DNA from: JAPPHA01 sp965220985
GTDB lineage: Bacteria > Pseudomonadota > Alphaproteobacteria > Rhodobacterales > Rhodobacteraceae
Direction: 5' to 3'
Assembly: GCA_965220985.1 (NCBI GenBank)
Contig: OZ244854.1
Coordinates: 2,976,001 to 3,040,000 of the forward strand
Length of the DNA: 64,000 nt
The notes under the pieces are model-generated. The model did no database searches and was not told the origin of the DNA. It saw only the letters and a list, made by a program, of their open reading frames with translations. The position numbers and the translations under genes are program-made. Position 1 is the stretch's first letter. Every line of letters starts with the position of its first letter. Shown piece after piece: positions 26,432 through 36,658 of this stretch.

Positions 26432-27131
26432 GCTCGGGCCTCCAGTTTGTCGTTTTTGTCTTTCGGCACTCGCCCGACATCCAGATAACCCAACGCGAGC
26501 GATGAATCACGTCAGGAAATAAAACCATCCTTCAATTCCGTAACAGCACAGCCCGATTCCCCTGGTGCGCGAGTTGCAAAGAACTGGGCAACAAGAGATC
26601 CGGTTCGGACCGCCGGAACCCAGTGCGGATAAGGGTTACATCTTTCGTGACAGGAAAACTGCCGCGAGAATGGCGCTGTCCAAGCTGCATGACGAGGACA
26701 AGACCCTGTTGGACACGCTTGATCTCAACCGCCGCTTCAGCAGTTAGGTCATACAGAAGTTCCGACAGAAACGACGGGTACCTTCATCAGGTCGTGCTCT
26801 CAATTGTCATTCAATAACAGCAAGTTGCAAAATGCTTGGTTAGGCCGTCGCCATGCACTTCGGTCGAGATCTGCTGCTGAACACGGTAAACATGGGCTGG
26901 CTCAAATCAATGCCGATCTCAAGGAAAGCGAACTGGAAACAGCGGGTCGCCTTTCGAGTTTTCCGTTCTCACAGAATCACATGTATCTCGAGCCATGGGT
27001 GGGAGGAGTCCGATTGAGCAAAGGAATTCAATGCCGTGGCCGCGACAATTCCTCTGGACTGCACGAACTGGACAGGGCTGTCTTCTGAAAATACTGAATG
27101 ACGAGATGAGCAATGCGACAGGGTCAGGTCA
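26432..27131. other. Intergenic region with one possible small ORF
   Basis: About 700 bases between the divergent glmU start and a hypothetical gene. Apart from the short frame at 26565-26747, listed separately, nothing protein-like or structured was recognised. The part next to 26432 should contain the glmU promoter. Confidence 0.5.
26565..26747 (+). CDS. Possible small hypothetical protein
   Basis: A 60-codon frame from a GTG. Its second half has codon use like that of neighbouring genes (GCC GCG, CTG TCC AAG CTG) and a plausible helical sequence (KTAARMALSKLHDEDKTLLDTLDLNRRF). There is no clear ribosome binding site and no recognisable family. It may be a small gene or the remnant of a longer one. 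Confidence 0.3.
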   Translation: MRELQRTGQQEIRFGPPEPSADKGYIFRDRKTAARMALSKLHDEDKTLLDTLDLNRRFSS

Positions 27132-27821
27132 ATGTCCGATAGTACCAACGGAATTCAAACGAGGCGGCCCATCACGTTGACGGACGTTCTCGATTCAGGC
27201 AGCAACTCGTCGAACGATCGTGACTTGCCGGGAAGCTGGCTCGGCAAACATGGCGATGGAACGGATGCGTCGGACACGTACTCGCGGGACAGACAATTTT
27301 GGTTTGCCGATTACCAGCAAGCATCCAATCGCGCGATGCTACCGTGGACAGGCCGAACAGAGCCCAATGCGACAGCTGGACCGGAGCGCTGTTGGGTTTC
27401 AGGCCAGTATTTCGACGATCATGAGTCGGCCTTGGATTCAAGGATCAAGTCTTTCCTTTCCTACAGTGAAGACTGGGATGGGGACGGGGCCAGAGAAATC
27501 TCGCCGCCAACGGTATACGCTGCGCTGAATTTTCTTGACGAGTTCCGTTGGCGATTTTTTGGCAAGGAACCGTGCGGTGCCGCACCCTCTCCCGATGGCG
27601 AGATCGTTGTGTATTGGCACGGTCCCGAGGGATATGCGGAAGTCAATTTCGACAGTGAGGGCAACATATCCATGTGCTGGCGTGCGGGCAAAGACGAAAT
27701 GAACTTGATCGAACCGGATGAGGAAATCGGCGCTGAACTTGGCAAGAGCGCCATTTGGTCGACACTTTCCGAGTTTTTAACCTCAGGCCAAAGCAGCAGA
27801 GAGACCCGGCACAGAAGATGA
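27132..27821 (+). CDS. Conserved-looking hypothetical protein
   Basis: A 229-residue protein. The first half is polar and disordered-looking. From about residue 110 a compact domain follows: SYSEDWDGDGAREISPPTVYAALNFLDEF, then PSPDGEIVVYWHGPEGYAEVNFDSEGNISMCW. This WDGxGA...pSxxxxxxAxxFL...P.pdGxixxxW pattern is one I associate with uncharacterised proteins of scattered distribution, some encoded in mobile or toxin-antitoxin-like settings. No function is assigned. Start is an ATG with a weak upstream site. Confidence 0.55.
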   Translation: MSDSTNGIQTRRPITLTDVLDSGSNSSNDRDLPGSWLGKHGDGTDASDTYSRDRQFWFADYQQASNRAMLPWTGRTEPNATAGPERCWVSGQYFDDHESALDSRIKSFLSYSEDWDGDGAREISPPTVYAALNFLDEFRWRFFGKEPCGAAPSPDGEIVVYWHGPEGYAEVNFDSEGNISMCWRAGKDEMNLIEPDEEIGAELGKSAIWSTLSEFLTSGQSSRETRHRR

Positions 27822-28119
27822 TTTGGATGCCGCGGCACAACCGGCAAGGGGCCCCGAACTGGACTGGGTATCATGATCCCAGATCGCGAGAGCGAGGCCT
27901 CAGTTTCTCGTTTATTCTCTGATGGGATTGGGATCCGAAATCGGATCGACACATGGCGGATCATTCGAAGTCATGTTGGAACTGGTCGAGCGCAACGGTC
28001 GCTTGCGAATTGACAGACTCCCGCCAACCTGCTTGGATTATGAAGAATTTTTTTGGTCAAGCTGACCTGCCTCCGCCACGAACGGCTGCCGAGGTGTCTC
28101 GTGCTGATGGAGGCATGAA

Positions 28120-28797
28120 TTGAGGACTGTCGTTTTTGACCTTGACGGAACGCTTGCCGACACCAGCCGTGATCTGATCAACGCCGCCAACCTCTGCTTC
28201 GGCCCCAAGGCCGACAATGGTCCGATTGATCCCGAGGCCGATGCCGCGACTGCTTTTGCCGGGGGTAGAGCCTTGCTGCGCCTCGGTTATTCCCGCCTCG
28301 AGAATGAATGGTCCGAAACCGACGTCGATGCGCAGTACCCGGTGTTTCTGCGTCACTACGAACGGGACATCGATCGGGAGACGCGGCTGTATCCACATGT
28401 CGAAGAGGCTCTCGAGACATTGCTGGCGCGAAACTTCCTGCTCGCGGTATGCACGAACAAGCCAGAGGCTCTGGCGCTCGAATTGCTTCGACGACTAGGG
28501 ATCTTCGACAAGTTTCGCGCGATTCTCGGCGCGGACACCCTGCCAGTCCGCAAGCCCGACCCGACTCACCTGCTCGAGACGATCCGCCGTGCTGGAGGTG
28601 AACCAAGTGGTTCAGTTCTCGTTGGTGACACCGAGAACGACCGCGCGACCGCAAGATCCGCTGGCGTGCCATGCGTCCTCGTGACCTTTGGACCGGAAGG
28701 CTCGGACGTCGAACGCCTCGAACCGGACTGGCTCCTGCACGACTACCGGCAGCTTGCTTCGGAAATCGACTTGATCATCGATCGGTTCCACGGCTGA
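28120..28797 (+). CDS. HAD-superfamily phosphoglycolate phosphatase-like hydrolase
   Basis: A 225-residue HAD hydrolase with motif I VVFDLDGTLADT at the very N-terminus, a helical cap, motif II in AVCTNKP, the Lys in PVRKPDPTHLL and motif IV VLVGDTENDRATARSAG. This closely matches Gph-type phosphoglycolate phosphatases, which clear 2-phosphoglycolate formed by DNA repair or oxygenase side reactions. The start is a TTG six bases after TGGAGG. It precedes the acyl-CoA synthetase by about 100 bases. Confidence 0.85.
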   Translation: MRTVVFDLDGTLADTSRDLINAANLCFGPKADNGPIDPEADAATAFAGGRALLRLGYSRLENEWSETDVDAQYPVFLRHYERDIDRETRLYPHVEEALETLLARNFLLAVCTNKPEALALELLRRLGIFDKFRAILGADTLPVRKPDPTHLLETIRRAGGEPSGSVLVGDTENDRATARSAGVPCVLVTFGPEGSDVERLEPDWLLHDYRQLASEIDLIIDRFHG

Positions 28798-28896
28798 GTA
28801 CATGATTCGAGATAGTGATCGGTGGCGAATGCATGGTCGATACTGGATGCGTAACCGATTGGACTTGGCATCTGGAATGTGTCTGGGGAGCGCCCC

Positions 28897-30507
28897 ATGA
28901 TGTCGGTTGACACGCCCTTCGATGACTTCGCAAAGCGGTTCAGTTGGCAGATTCCTGCTCGCTGCAATCTTGCCCGCGATACGTGCGACCGTTGGGCGGA
29001 TCGCGAGCCCGACAGGCCCGCAATCATCGATCATTCGTCAGGTTGTCGGAATGTGGTCACCTACGGCGCATTGAGGCGTCTTGCCGACGATCTCGCGAAC
29101 CGGCTGCTCGTAGCGGGAATCGAGAGAAATGACCGCATCGGGGTTCGGCTCAGCCAGTCCGCGTTCACGGCTGCTGCTCATGTCGCCATCTGGAAACTCG
29201 GTGCCATCTCGCTGCCATTGTCGACACAGTTCGGTGACGATGCGCTCGTCACGCGGTTGGCAGATTCTGACGCACGGGCGGTTGTCACGGACAACGAAGG
29301 GATGGAAGCACTTGCCGGGATTCGTGGCAGACTTACCGGATTGAACGCGGTCCTGGGTCCGTCATCCGAATCGTCGCAATTGTCCGGTGCTGTGGTCGAG
29401 GCAGTGGACACGGCTGCCGATGACCCCGCCTTGCTGATGTACACCTCGGGAACGACAGGTGCGGCAAAGGGCGTCCTTCATGCACACCGGGTCTTGCTTG
29501 GGCACTTGCCCGGCGTCGGGTTGTCGCACGACCTTTTCCCGCAAGAGGGAGATATCATCTGGACGCCGGCTGATTGGTCATGGATCGGTGGTCTGCTCGA
29601 TGTGCTGATGCCCGGACTCTACCATGGCGTTCCGGTCGTTGCTTCGCGCTTCTCGAAATTCGATCCTCGACTCGCAAAGGAGTTGATCGAGAGTGAACGC
29701 ATACGCTGCGTGTTCTTTCCCCCGACTGCGCTGAGAATGCTCCGGGCGCAACAATGTCGCATCGAGGGGCTGCGCACCGCTGCCTGCGGCGGTGAACCGC
29801 TTGGCGCCGAGATGCTCGATTGGGGGCGTGACGCGCTGGGCGTGATGATCAACGAGTTCTACGGCCAGACCGAGTGCAACATGATTGTCTCGTCTTGCGG
29901 GGCTCTTTCGGCACTGCGCCCGGGCTGGACGGGCAGGCCGGTCCCTGGGCACGACGTCGCGGTCATCGATCAATTCGGACAGGAGATCGTGGAAACGGAG
30001 GGCGACATTGCCGTGAGGAAGGGCACGCCGGTGATGATGCTCCGATATTGGGGACGACCCGACGCGACGGCAGAAAAGTTCAGAGGCGAATGGATGCTGA
30101 CGGGTGATCGTGGCGTCGCGGCTGACGGGTACATCCGTTTTGTGGGTCGGGACGATGACGTCATCACGTCGGCCGGTTACAGAATCGGTCCGGCCGAAAT
30201 CGAGGACTGTCTGCTTGCTCATGATGCGGTCGCGTCGGTCGGCGTTGTTGGCAAACCCGACCGGTTGAGAACCGAGATCGTCAAGGCGTTTGTCGTGCTT
30301 CGTGACGGTGTCGTGGCAGACAAGAATCTGGAGAGCGCCATCCAGGACCACGTCAGATCGCGCCTTGCAAGATATGCATTTCCAAGGGAAATCGAGTTCG
30401 TCGACGATCTTCCAATGACGGTCACCGGAAAGGTCATGCGGTCCTTGCTCAGACAACGCGCGAGTGCCGAAGCCGACGCGCAGGGCCAGATTGGGGCCAA
30501 GTCGTGA
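28897..30507 (+). CDS. AMP-forming acyl-CoA synthetase (acetyl-CoA synthetase-like)
   Basis: ANL-superfamily enzyme of 536 residues that adenylates a carboxylic acid and transfers it to CoA. The P-loop-like motif YTSGTTGAAKG lies at 182-192, followed by WTPADWSWIGG, INEFYGQTECNM, the TGD motif in WMLTGDRGVAADG, the hinge GRDDDVITSAGYRIGPAEIE and a C-terminal Lys in TVTGKVMR. It resembles medium-chain/acetyl-type synthetases. Start at 28897 follows GGGGAG at 28885-28890; the frame is open further upstream to a GTG. The true substrate is not evident. Confidence 0.88.
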   Translation: MMSVDTPFDDFAKRFSWQIPARCNLARDTCDRWADREPDRPAIIDHSSGCRNVVTYGALRRLADDLANRLLVAGIERNDRIGVRLSQSAFTAAAHVAIWKLGAISLPLSTQFGDDALVTRLADSDARAVVTDNEGMEALAGIRGRLTGLNAVLGPSSESSQLSGAVVEAVDTAADDPALLMYTSGTTGAAKGVLHAHRVLLGHLPGVGLSHDLFPQEGDIIWTPADWSWIGGLLDVLMPGLYHGVPVVASRFSKFDPRLAKELIESERIRCVFFPPTALRMLRAQQCRIEGLRTAACGGEPLGAEMLDWGRDALGVMINEFYGQTECNMIVSSCGALSALRPGWTGRPVPGHDVAVIDQFGQEIVETEGDIAVRKGTPVMMLRYWGRPDATAEKFRGEWMLTGDRGVAADGYIRFVGRDDDVITSAGYRIGPAEIEDCLLAHDAVASVGVVGKPDRLRTEIVKAFVVLRDGVVADKNLESAIQDHVRSRLARYAFPREIEFVDDLPMTVTGKVMRSLLRQRASAEADAQGQIGAKS

Positions 30508-30914
30508 TCGCAATAAAATGTTTCACTGCAAGGGGATGGAGGCTTGGCCTTCGGACTTCCCGAATGCTCGAAATGTCGAGCTGTCGAGTCATCTTGGCGA
30601 TGATCGACGGGTTGCTCGCGTTGCGCCATGGCAGTGGTCTGAACGAAGAACAGCAGGTTTTCCGACAAAGGTGGCGTCAATGTCGTGAAGCTGTCGCGAC
30701 TGGGTGGCATGCATGACGAAGCGTGAAACAACGGTTGCGAATCAGCACGGATGCCGGATGATTGCCGGTTCCCGACGCTGAAAATGAAAGTGCCCGCAAT
30801 GACAGGTCGACAACCGCAAACGGGGGCTTGCGAAAAGGCTCAAGTATGTTTGGATCATGCGTCCCGTGCATGGGGCAATGATTCCGAAATTCAGGTCATT
30901 GCGGTGCGGTTCCG
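30508..30914. other. Intergenic region, nothing recognised
   Basis: About 400 bases between the acyl-CoA synthetase and the GST gene. Short frames on both strands lack start signals and family-like sequence. No repeat or strong hairpin was noticed. Confidence 0.5.
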
Positions 30915-31571
30915 ATGATTCGATTGCACCACAGCAAGCAGACCAGATCGATGAAGGTGCACTGGCTGCTTGGCGAGATGGACGTCCCGTTCGAATGCAC
31001 GATCTGGTCACTGGACAAGTCATTGCGTCAAAGCGACTACTTGAAACTGTCGCCCGCAGGACGAGTGCCGGCTCTCGAAGACGGCGAACTGACGATGTAC
31101 GAGTCGGGTGCGATCGTGGAGTATCTGTGCGAACGCTTCCCCGAGTCGGGGCTCTGGCGACCACCCGGTGACCCAGAACGGCCCGAATGGCTCATGTGGT
31201 TGCACTTTTCGGAGACCATCGCTCAGCATCTGGCCAATCTCACCCAGCACCACATCTTCTTGCGCGACGACTCGATGCGTTCGCCGACAGTGATGCGGCT
31301 GGAGCGGATGCGGCTCGACAAGACACTGGGCGTTGTCGAAAAAGCGCTCAACGGTCGCGACTACCTGCTCGCGAGCGGGTTCTCCGCGGTTGACTGCTGC
31401 ATCGGGTACTGCGTCTACGTGGCTGGGTTCTTCACGACTTTCGAACGCCTGCCCGCAGTCGAGGCCTATCGCTGCCGCATTGGGAAACGTCCGGCATTCA
31501 AGGCTACCTTGCCCAAGCCGGGAGAGTCCCGTCTGTACATGCGCGACTTCTATCCGGCTCCGGTTGACTGA
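30915..31571 (+). CDS. Glutathione S-transferase family protein
   Basis: A 218-residue GST with an N-terminal thioredoxin-fold domain (LHHSKQTRSMKVHWLLGEMDVPFE), the cis-Pro in GRVPALEDGELTMYESGAIVEYL which binds glutathione, and an all-helical C-terminal domain with FSAVDCCIGYCV as the N-capping motif. This is the usual layout of bacterial beta/theta-like GSTs used in detoxification or redox chemistry. The substrate is unknown. Confidence 0.9.
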   Translation: MIRLHHSKQTRSMKVHWLLGEMDVPFECTIWSLDKSLRQSDYLKLSPAGRVPALEDGELTMYESGAIVEYLCERFPESGLWRPPGDPERPEWLMWLHFSETIAQHLANLTQHHIFLRDDSMRSPTVMRLERMRLDKTLGVVEKALNGRDYLLASGFSAVDCCIGYCVYVAGFFTTFERLPAVEAYRCRIGKRPAFKATLPKPGESRLYMRDFYPAPVD

Positions 31572-31957
31572 CGAAATCGACGGCGACCTGTGACCAGCCA
31601 GACCGAAAATCGGTCGTGCTTTACGGCCTTGAGATTTCTGCTTGCGTTGTCAGCCGAGGCCCGAGGCAAGGTCGAAGCACTCGCGTGATCACCGTCGAGA
31701 CTGCGGTGGGCTTCAACTGAACGACGTGATGGAAGGGCCAGGACTGCTTGGTCCGGGGCTCGATCCTTCGGCAGCCCGATTGGCGAGAGTCAATGTTCGG
31801 TCAGGTCACCAACCCAAGAGTGCCATCTGATCGACTTTGCAAATTGATTGCGACGACGGGCCGGCCCGCCGGAACAGGCCAACCAATTCGTGCTTCACGA
31901 CACCGGTGTTCCGAAGCCGTTCAACTGGTCATCAGTGCATGCACTGATGGGATTGGC
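31572..31957. other. Intergenic region between convergent genes
   Basis: About 390 bases between the GST gene and a minus-strand hypothetical gene. No ORF with coding character, RNA gene or obvious bidirectional terminator was found. Confidence 0.5.
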
Positions 31958-32416
31958 TCAAAATGGGATCTTGTCGGGGTCGTCCCTGTCGATGTCGTCA
32001 TCAAGATCGTCGTCGTAATCGTCGCCGGAAACACGCCAAATGTCCTCTTCCTCCGCCACGATTCGGTGCAAGTCCGCAGCCTCGGTGTGCAGGTCAGCGA
32101 TCTTCTGATGCAAGCGCGCCATCTGAACATTCATTCCCGACAATTCGATATGGTATTCCTCCGACGTCACGTTCCAGTCGGCTGCCAGGCCTCCCTTGGG
32201 CAAAAGACTCGGCATGAATTCGTCGACATAGTCATCGTCATCGAACTGCATTCCGTCGCTTTCGCGCAGTTTTTTGACTTTCTCCATCAGTTCGTCGTAC
32301 TGCGTCAAAATGTCCGCAAGCTGAGCGATTTGCTCGCTGGCGCCGTCTTCGTCGGAGTCGAAGCCATTGGTTTCAATGGTATCACTGTTTCCCTTGGCAG
32401 CTTTCTTCTTTGCCAT
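31958..32416 (-). CDS. Acidic hypothetical protein with central coiled coil
   Basis: A 152-residue protein with a strong start signal (GGGGGATGGAAG immediately before the ATG). It opens with a short basic stretch (MAKKKAAKG), then an acidic region, a probable coiled coil around ASEQIAQLADILTQYDELMEKVKKL, another helical stretch (NVQMARLHQKIADLHTEAADLHRIVAEEE) and a very acidic tail (DDYDDDLDDDIDRDDPD). No family is recognised. The charge pattern could suit a nucleic-acid mimic or a chaperone-like partner, but that is inference. Confidence 0.65.
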   Translation of the reverse strand: MAKKKAAKGNSDTIETNGFDSDEDGASEQIAQLADILTQYDELMEKVKKLRESDGMQFDDDDYVDEFMPSLLPKGGLAADWNVTSEEYHIELSGMNVQMARLHQKIADLHTEAADLHRIVAEEEDIWRVSGDDYDDDLDDDIDRDDPDKIPF

Positions 32417-32441
32417 CTTCCATCCCCCAATTTACCGGTCA

Positions 32442-32594
32442 TCACTCGGTCGGTAGCGCATCTTCCGGCAGGAACAATGCGTCCTGGTGTTCTTTCCAAC
32501 GATTCGTCAGCCGCGTTCCGTCTTGGTGAAACCAGTTTCCGAACGACCGCTCGACAGTTTGATCGTCGAGTAGCACGACAATCAAGGCCGACAT
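32442..32594 (-). CDS. Small hypothetical protein
   Basis: A 50-codon frame from an ATG at 32594 (MSALIVVLLDDQTVERSFGN) ending 25 bases before the start of the acidic protein gene. Codon choice resembles coding DNA and the sequence looks like a folded small protein, with a Trp-rich centre (GNWFHQDGTRLTNRWKEHQDAL). The ribosome binding site is weak. The frame extends further upstream to 32642. It may form a two-gene unit with the downstream acidic protein. Confidence 0.42.
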   Translation of the reverse strand: MSALIVVLLDDQTVERSFGNWFHQDGTRLTNRWKEHQDALFLPEDALPTE

Positions 32595-32719
32595 GCAGAG
32601 CTGCCTGTCGGGCGATGCTTTATAAGTGGTCTGTCGAGCCACATCGCAACTGCACCATTCGCGCCGAAATCACAAGAGAAACCGCGACGCAGAGATGCGC
32701 ACGTCGCCCGTTCGGGCAG

Positions 32720-32748
32720 TTGACCATGTGCGAGGTCAGCGATAAACC
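32720..32748 (+). promoter_or_regulatory. Candidate promoter of the nuo operon
   Basis: TTGACC at 32720-32725, a 17-base spacer and TAAACC at 32743-32748 give a sigma-70-like pair about 60 bases before the nuoA start. The -35 matches five of six consensus bases; the -10 is poor. This is a candidate by eye only. Confidence 0.3.
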
Positions 32749-32809
32749 GACACCGCTCCGGACAGGTGCCGGAAATGTGGATCGTCGCTGGCGCTGACAG
32801 GAGACTCCC

Positions 32810-33175
32810 TTGGACGAGCTTTTGAGAGAGTATCTGCCGATACTGGTCTTCCTTGGCGTCGCCATCGGCCTGGGGCTTGCGCTCGTGCTTGCGGCCGTGA
32901 TCATCGCCGTTCGGAATCCGGATGCGGAAAAGGTCTCGGCATACGAATGCGGTTTCAACGCGTTTGACGACGCAAGGATGAAATTCGATGTGCGATTCTA
33001 CTTGGTCGCGATCCTGTTCATCATTTTTGACCTTGAAGTGGCTTTCCTCTTTCCCTGGGCGGTATCCTTCAAGGATCAGGGGCTGCTGGGCTTCTGGTCG
33101 ATGATGGTGTTTCTTGCGGTTCTGACTGTCGGCTTTGCCTACGAGTGGAAAAAAGGTGCACTCGAATGGGAGTGA
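32810..33175 (+). CDS. nuoA: NADH-quinone oxidoreductase subunit A
   Basis: First subunit of complex I, a 121-residue membrane protein with three transmembrane helices. The conserved [41 protein letters not shown] block is diagnostic, including the Cys switch loop. The start is a TTG with CAGGAGA upstream; no nearer ATG fits. Its stop overlaps nuoB. This gene opens a nuoA-N operon that runs to 47870. Confidence 0.96.
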   Translation: MDELLREYLPILVFLGVAIGLGLALVLAAVIIAVRNPDAEKVSAYECGFNAFDDARMKFDVRFYLVAILFIIFDLEVAFLFPWAVSFKDQGLLGFWSMMVFLAVLTVGFAYEWKKGALEWE

Positions 33176-33744
33176 GCGATCAGATGACATCAGGTGCGTC
33201 AACAGCATCATTGGCGCCAGCTGACGGCGCACTGACCATCGGTGCAGGAGGCAGCGTGCCAGCGGCCGAGTTTCGCAATGCCTTGCAGGATCAGGGTTTT
33301 CTCGTGACATCGAGCGCTGACATCATCAATTGGGCGCGTACCGGTTCGCTTCACTGGATGACCTTCGGTCTCGCCTGCTGCGCCGTCGAGATGATGCACA
33401 CCGCCATGCCGCGATACGACATGGAACGCTTCGGAACCGCGCCGCGCGCTTCACCGCGCCAGTCGGACCTCATGATCGTCGCCGGAACGCTGACCAACAA
33501 GATGGCCCCGGCGCTTCGCAAGGTCTACGACCAGATGCCCGAGCCGCGATACGTGATCTCCATGGGGTCGTGCGCGAACGGCGGCGGCTATTACCATTAT
33601 TCGTATTCGGTCGTGCGCGGTTGTGACAGAATCGTGCCCGTCGATGTCTATGTTCCCGGCTGTCCGCCAACCGCCGAAGCCCTGCTTTATGGAATCCTGC
33701 AGCTTCAACGCAAGATCCGCAGGACGGGAACCATCGTCCGGTAG
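33166..33744 (+). CDS. nuoB: NADH-quinone oxidoreductase subunit B
   Basis: Carries the terminal iron-sulfur cluster N2 that passes electrons to quinone. The cluster motifs are present: [43 protein letters not shown] and [16 protein letters not shown]. Length is 192 residues, with a variable N-terminus. The ATG at 33166 overlaps the nuoA stop by ten bases. Confidence 0.97.
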   Translation: MGVSDQMTSGASTASLAPADGALTIGAGGSVPAAEFRNALQDQGFLVTSSADIINWARTGSLHWMTFGLACCAVEMMHTAMPRYDMERFGTAPRASPRQSDLMIVAGTLTNKMAPALRKVYDQMPEPRYVISMGSCANGGGYYHYSYSVVRGCDRIVPVDVYVPGCPPTAEALLYGILQLQRKIRRTGTIVR

Positions 33745-33749
33745 CCATC

Positions 33750-34394
33750 ATGACCTGGACTGAAACCTTGAGGGAACTGGCTTCCCATATTGTGGAATGC
33801 CAGTCGGATGCGGTGATCGACGCCGACGTGACCGACTTCGGTGAACTTGACGTGTCGGTCGCGCCGCAAAAGATTGCCGAATTCGCCGATTGGCTGAAAA
33901 CCGACGAGCGTTGCCGTTTCACGACCCTGATCGACATCACGGCCGTCGACTACCCCGCCAATGAACAGCGTTTCACGGTCGTCTATCACCTGCTGTCGAT
34001 GCACCTGAACCACCGAATTCGCCTTCGAACATCGGTTCGGGAATCCGGCGAACTGGTCCCGTCGCTTGTCGAGGTGCATCCGTCGGCCAACTGGTTCGAG
34101 CGCGAAGTCTTTGACATGTACGGGCTGCTGTTCTCAGGACACCCGGATCTGAGACGAATCCTCACGGACTACGGGTTCCAGGGACATCCGCTGCGCAAGG
34201 ACTTCCCGACCACCGGGTTCACGCAAGTTCGATACGACGAAGTCGAGAAACGGGTCGTTCAGGAACCGGTCTCGCTGGTCCAGGAGTATCGCAGCTTCGA
34301 TTTCACCTCGCCGTGGGAAGGGATCGGAACTGTCCTCGGCAAGCCCGGTGAGGCGACCGATCCCGATGCCGGCAAGGACGAGGGCGGGACATGA
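33750..34394 (+). CDS. nuoC: NADH-quinone oxidoreductase subunit C
   Basis: The 30-kDa peripheral-arm subunit of complex I, 214 residues. [26 protein letters not shown] and the signature [41 protein letters not shown] are diagnostic. It is separate from nuoD, unlike the fused form of enterobacteria, and overlaps nuoD by an ATGA. Confidence 0.97.
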   Translation: MTWTETLRELASHIVECQSDAVIDADVTDFGELDVSVAPQKIAEFADWLKTDERCRFTTLIDITAVDYPANEQRFTVVYHLLSMHLNHRIRLRTSVRESGELVPSLVEVHPSANWFEREVFDMYGLLFSGHPDLRRILTDYGFQGHPLRKDFPTTGFTQVRYDEVEKRVVQEPVSLVQEYRSFDFTSPWEGIGTVLGKPGEATDPDAGKDEGGT

Positions 34395-35602
34395 GCGAAA
34401 CGACCATCGATGATGCTGTCGTTGACGGCAAGCACGTTCGAAATTTCAACATCAATTTCGGCCCGCAGCATCCGGCCGCTCACGGCGTTCTGCGACTGGT
34501 CCTGGAACTCGACGGCGAAATCGTCGAGCGGTGCGACCCGCACATCGGACTTCTCCACCGCGGGACCGAGAAGTTGATGGAAAGCCGGACCTATCTGCAA
34601 AACCTGCCTTATTTCGATCGCCTCGACTACGTGGCGCCGATGAATCAGGAACACGCGTGGTGCCTCGCGATCGAACGGCTGACAGGAACCGTCGTGCCAC
34701 GTCGCGCACAACTGATCCGCGTGCTCTACAGCGAGATCGGCCGCATTCTCAATCACCTGCTCAACGTGACCACACAGGCCATGGACGTGGGCGCGCTGAC
34801 CCCGCCACTTTGGGGGTTCGACGAGCGCGAGAAACTCATGGTCTTCTACGAACGGGCGTGCGGTGCCCGACTGCATGCGGCCTATTTCCGCCCGGGCGGC
34901 GTGCACCGCGATCTCCCCGACGAGCTGCTCGACGACATCTGCACCTGGGCAGACGATTTCCCCCGGGTTCTCGACGATATCGACGGGCTGCTGACCGAAA
35001 ACCGCATCTTCAAGCAACGCAACGTCGACATCGGCATCGTGACTGAAGAGGACGCGCTCGAATGGGGATTTTCGGGTGTCATGATCCGCGGTTCGGGCAT
35101 GGCCTGGGACCTGCGCCGCTCGCAACCCTATGAATGCTATGACGAATTCGACTTCAAGATTCCGGTCGGGCGCAATGGCGACTGCTATGATCGGTACCTG
35201 TGCCGAATGGCGGAGATGCGCGAGAGCACCAACATCGTCAAGGCGGCCGTCGAGAAGATCAGGGCAGCGGATGGCGACGTGCTCGCGCGCGGCAAGCTCG
35301 CCCCGCCGACCCGCGAGGACATGAAGACCTCCATGGAGGCGCTGATCCACCATTTCAAGCTGTACACCGAAGGCTTCCACGTTCCGGCCGGCGAGGTCTA
35401 TGCCGCTGTCGAAGCGCCGAAAGGGGAATTCGGCGTCTATCTGGTGGCGGACGGAACCAACAGACCGTACAAGGCGAAGATTCGCGCGCCCGGGTTCCTG
35501 CATCTCCAGGCCATGGACCACATGTCCAGGGGACACCAGCTTGCCGATGTCGCGGCAATCATCGGAACCATGGATGTCGTCTTCGGAGAAATCGATCGAT
35601 GA
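34391..35602 (+). CDS. nuoD: NADH-quinone oxidoreductase subunit D
   Basis: The 49-kDa subunit, which forms the quinone site with NuoB. The 403-residue protein has [46 protein letters not shown] and the final [20 protein letters not shown]. All are characteristic. The start overlaps nuoC by four bases. Confidence 0.98.
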   Translation: MSETTIDDAVVDGKHVRNFNINFGPQHPAAHGVLRLVLELDGEIVERCDPHIGLLHRGTEKLMESRTYLQNLPYFDRLDYVAPMNQEHAWCLAIERLTGTVVPRRAQLIRVLYSEIGRILNHLLNVTTQAMDVGALTPPLWGFDEREKLMVFYERACGARLHAAYFRPGGVHRDLPDELLDDICTWADDFPRVLDDIDGLLTENRIFKQRNVDIGIVTEEDALEWGFSGVMIRGSGMAWDLRRSQPYECYDEFDFKIPVGRNGDCYDRYLCRMAEMRESTNIVKAAVEKIRAADGDVLARGKLAPPTREDMKTSMEALIHHFKLYTEGFHVPAGEVYAAVEAPKGEFGVYLVADGTNRPYKAKIRAPGFLHLQAMDHMSRGHQLADVAAIIGTMDVVFGEIDR

Positions 35603-35690
35603 TCATGAGACGCGATTCATTCATGCAGGGCTGGTCAAGCCCAACGCGCTGGTCAGACGCGGTTTCGGCAACACGGAGCGAGTCAAGGCC

Positions 35691-36395
35691 ATGATGCGGC
35701 GACTGCACCACGAACAGCCCGATTCATTCGCGTTCACCCCCGAAAACGAGGCGTGGGCAAAGCGCGAGATGGAGAAGTATCCGGCAGGTCGGCAGGCCTC
35801 GGCGATCATTCCGATTCTGTGGCGTGCGCAGGAACAGGAGGGCTGGCTGTCGAGGCCCGCAATCGAGGCGGTCGCAAAAATGCTCGATCTCCCGCCGGTC
35901 CGGGCGCTTGAAGTGGCAACGTTCTATTTCATGTTCCAGCTTCAGCCCGTCGGCAGCGTCGCCCATGTTCAGGTCTGCACCACCACGACGTGCATGATCT
36001 GCGGCTCCGACGGGATTGTTGACGTTTGCAAGCAGCGGATCGCGCCTTCACCGCATCAGGTCAGCGATGACGGCAAGTTCAGCTGGGAAGAAGTCGAGTG
36101 TCTCGGGGCGTGCGCGAACGCGCCGATGGTGCAGATCGGCAAGGACTTTTACGAGGATCTGACGCCCGAGAGCTTTTCCGGCGTGCTCGATTCCCTTGCA
36201 GGCGGCGGATCGCCGACACCGGGTCCGCAAAACGGACGCTTTTCGTGCGAACCGCTGGACGGACTCAGTTCATTGAACGAAGCCGGTGAGGAGGGCCAGG
36301 TCGAAGCGATGAATGCGTCCGTCGCGCTCGCGGCGGATCATGCGCAAGGAACCACCGCCGGCGGGGCAGTTTCCGGCGGGGAGGAAGGGGCGTGA
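35691..36395 (+). CDS. nuoE: NADH-quinone oxidoreductase subunit E
   Basis: The 24-kDa [2Fe-2S] subunit next to NuoF. The cluster ligands lie in [11 protein letters not shown] and [15 protein letters not shown]. The ATG at 35691 is the only plausible in-frame start; upstream codons of this frame lie partly within the 3' end of nuoD and lack a start. The protein has a long C-terminal extension of about 60 residues rich in Gly, Ala, Ser and Glu, also seen in other alphaproteobacterial NuoE proteins. Length is 234 residues. Confidence 0.94.
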   Translation: MMRRLHHEQPDSFAFTPENEAWAKREMEKYPAGRQASAIIPILWRAQEQEGWLSRPAIEAVAKMLDLPPVRALEVATFYFMFQLQPVGSVAHVQVCTTTTCMICGSDGIVDVCKQRIAPSPHQVSDDGKFSWEEVECLGACANAPMVQIGKDFYEDLTPESFSGVLDSLAGGGSPTPGPQNGRFSCEPLDGLSSLNEAGEEGQVEAMNASVALAADHAQGTTAGGAVSGGEEGA

Positions 36396-36658
36396 AGCAC
36401 GTCGCAACACGTTTCGTGAAGGCGATGCAACTTGCCATGCGCGCTGATGGGCGCAAGGCGGGGCAGGTTCGTCTTGCCGCGATCGTGGTCATCTCGACCA
36501 TGCTGCTGTGGATGGGGTTTTCGTGGCTCGGCGGACAATTGGAACTGCCCGTCAGGTTCGTGTTCCTGGTCGATTTTGCCGCGCTGGCCGCGTTTTTCTT
36601 CGCGATGGTCGTGCTGTTCCGCGCGAGCAGGCTCCAAGGGTCGCAGGAGGGCAAGTGA
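36392..36658 (+). CDS. DUF5337-like small membrane protein in nuo operon
   Basis: An 88-residue protein with two predicted transmembrane helices ([21 protein letters not shown] and [21 protein letters not shown]) and a basic N-terminus. It overlaps nuoE by an ATGA and its stop touches the nuoF start, so it is part of the operon. I associate this position and topology with the DUF5337 family found between nuoE and nuoF in Rhodobacterales-type genomes. An accessory role for complex I is inferred from position only. Confidence 0.72.
   Translation: MKHVATRFVKAMQLAMRADGRKAGQVRLAAIVVISTMLLWMGFSWLGGQLELPVRFVFLVDFAALAAFFFAMVVLFRASRLQGSQEGK

Noticed and set aside
26804..27088. 94-codon frame before the WDGxGA hypothetical gene
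   Set aside because: No start signal or family-like sequence.
34259..35536. Long minus-strand open frame of 425 codons opposite nuoC/nuoD
   Set aside because: It is a shadow of nuoD; the translation has no family character and nuoD is certain.
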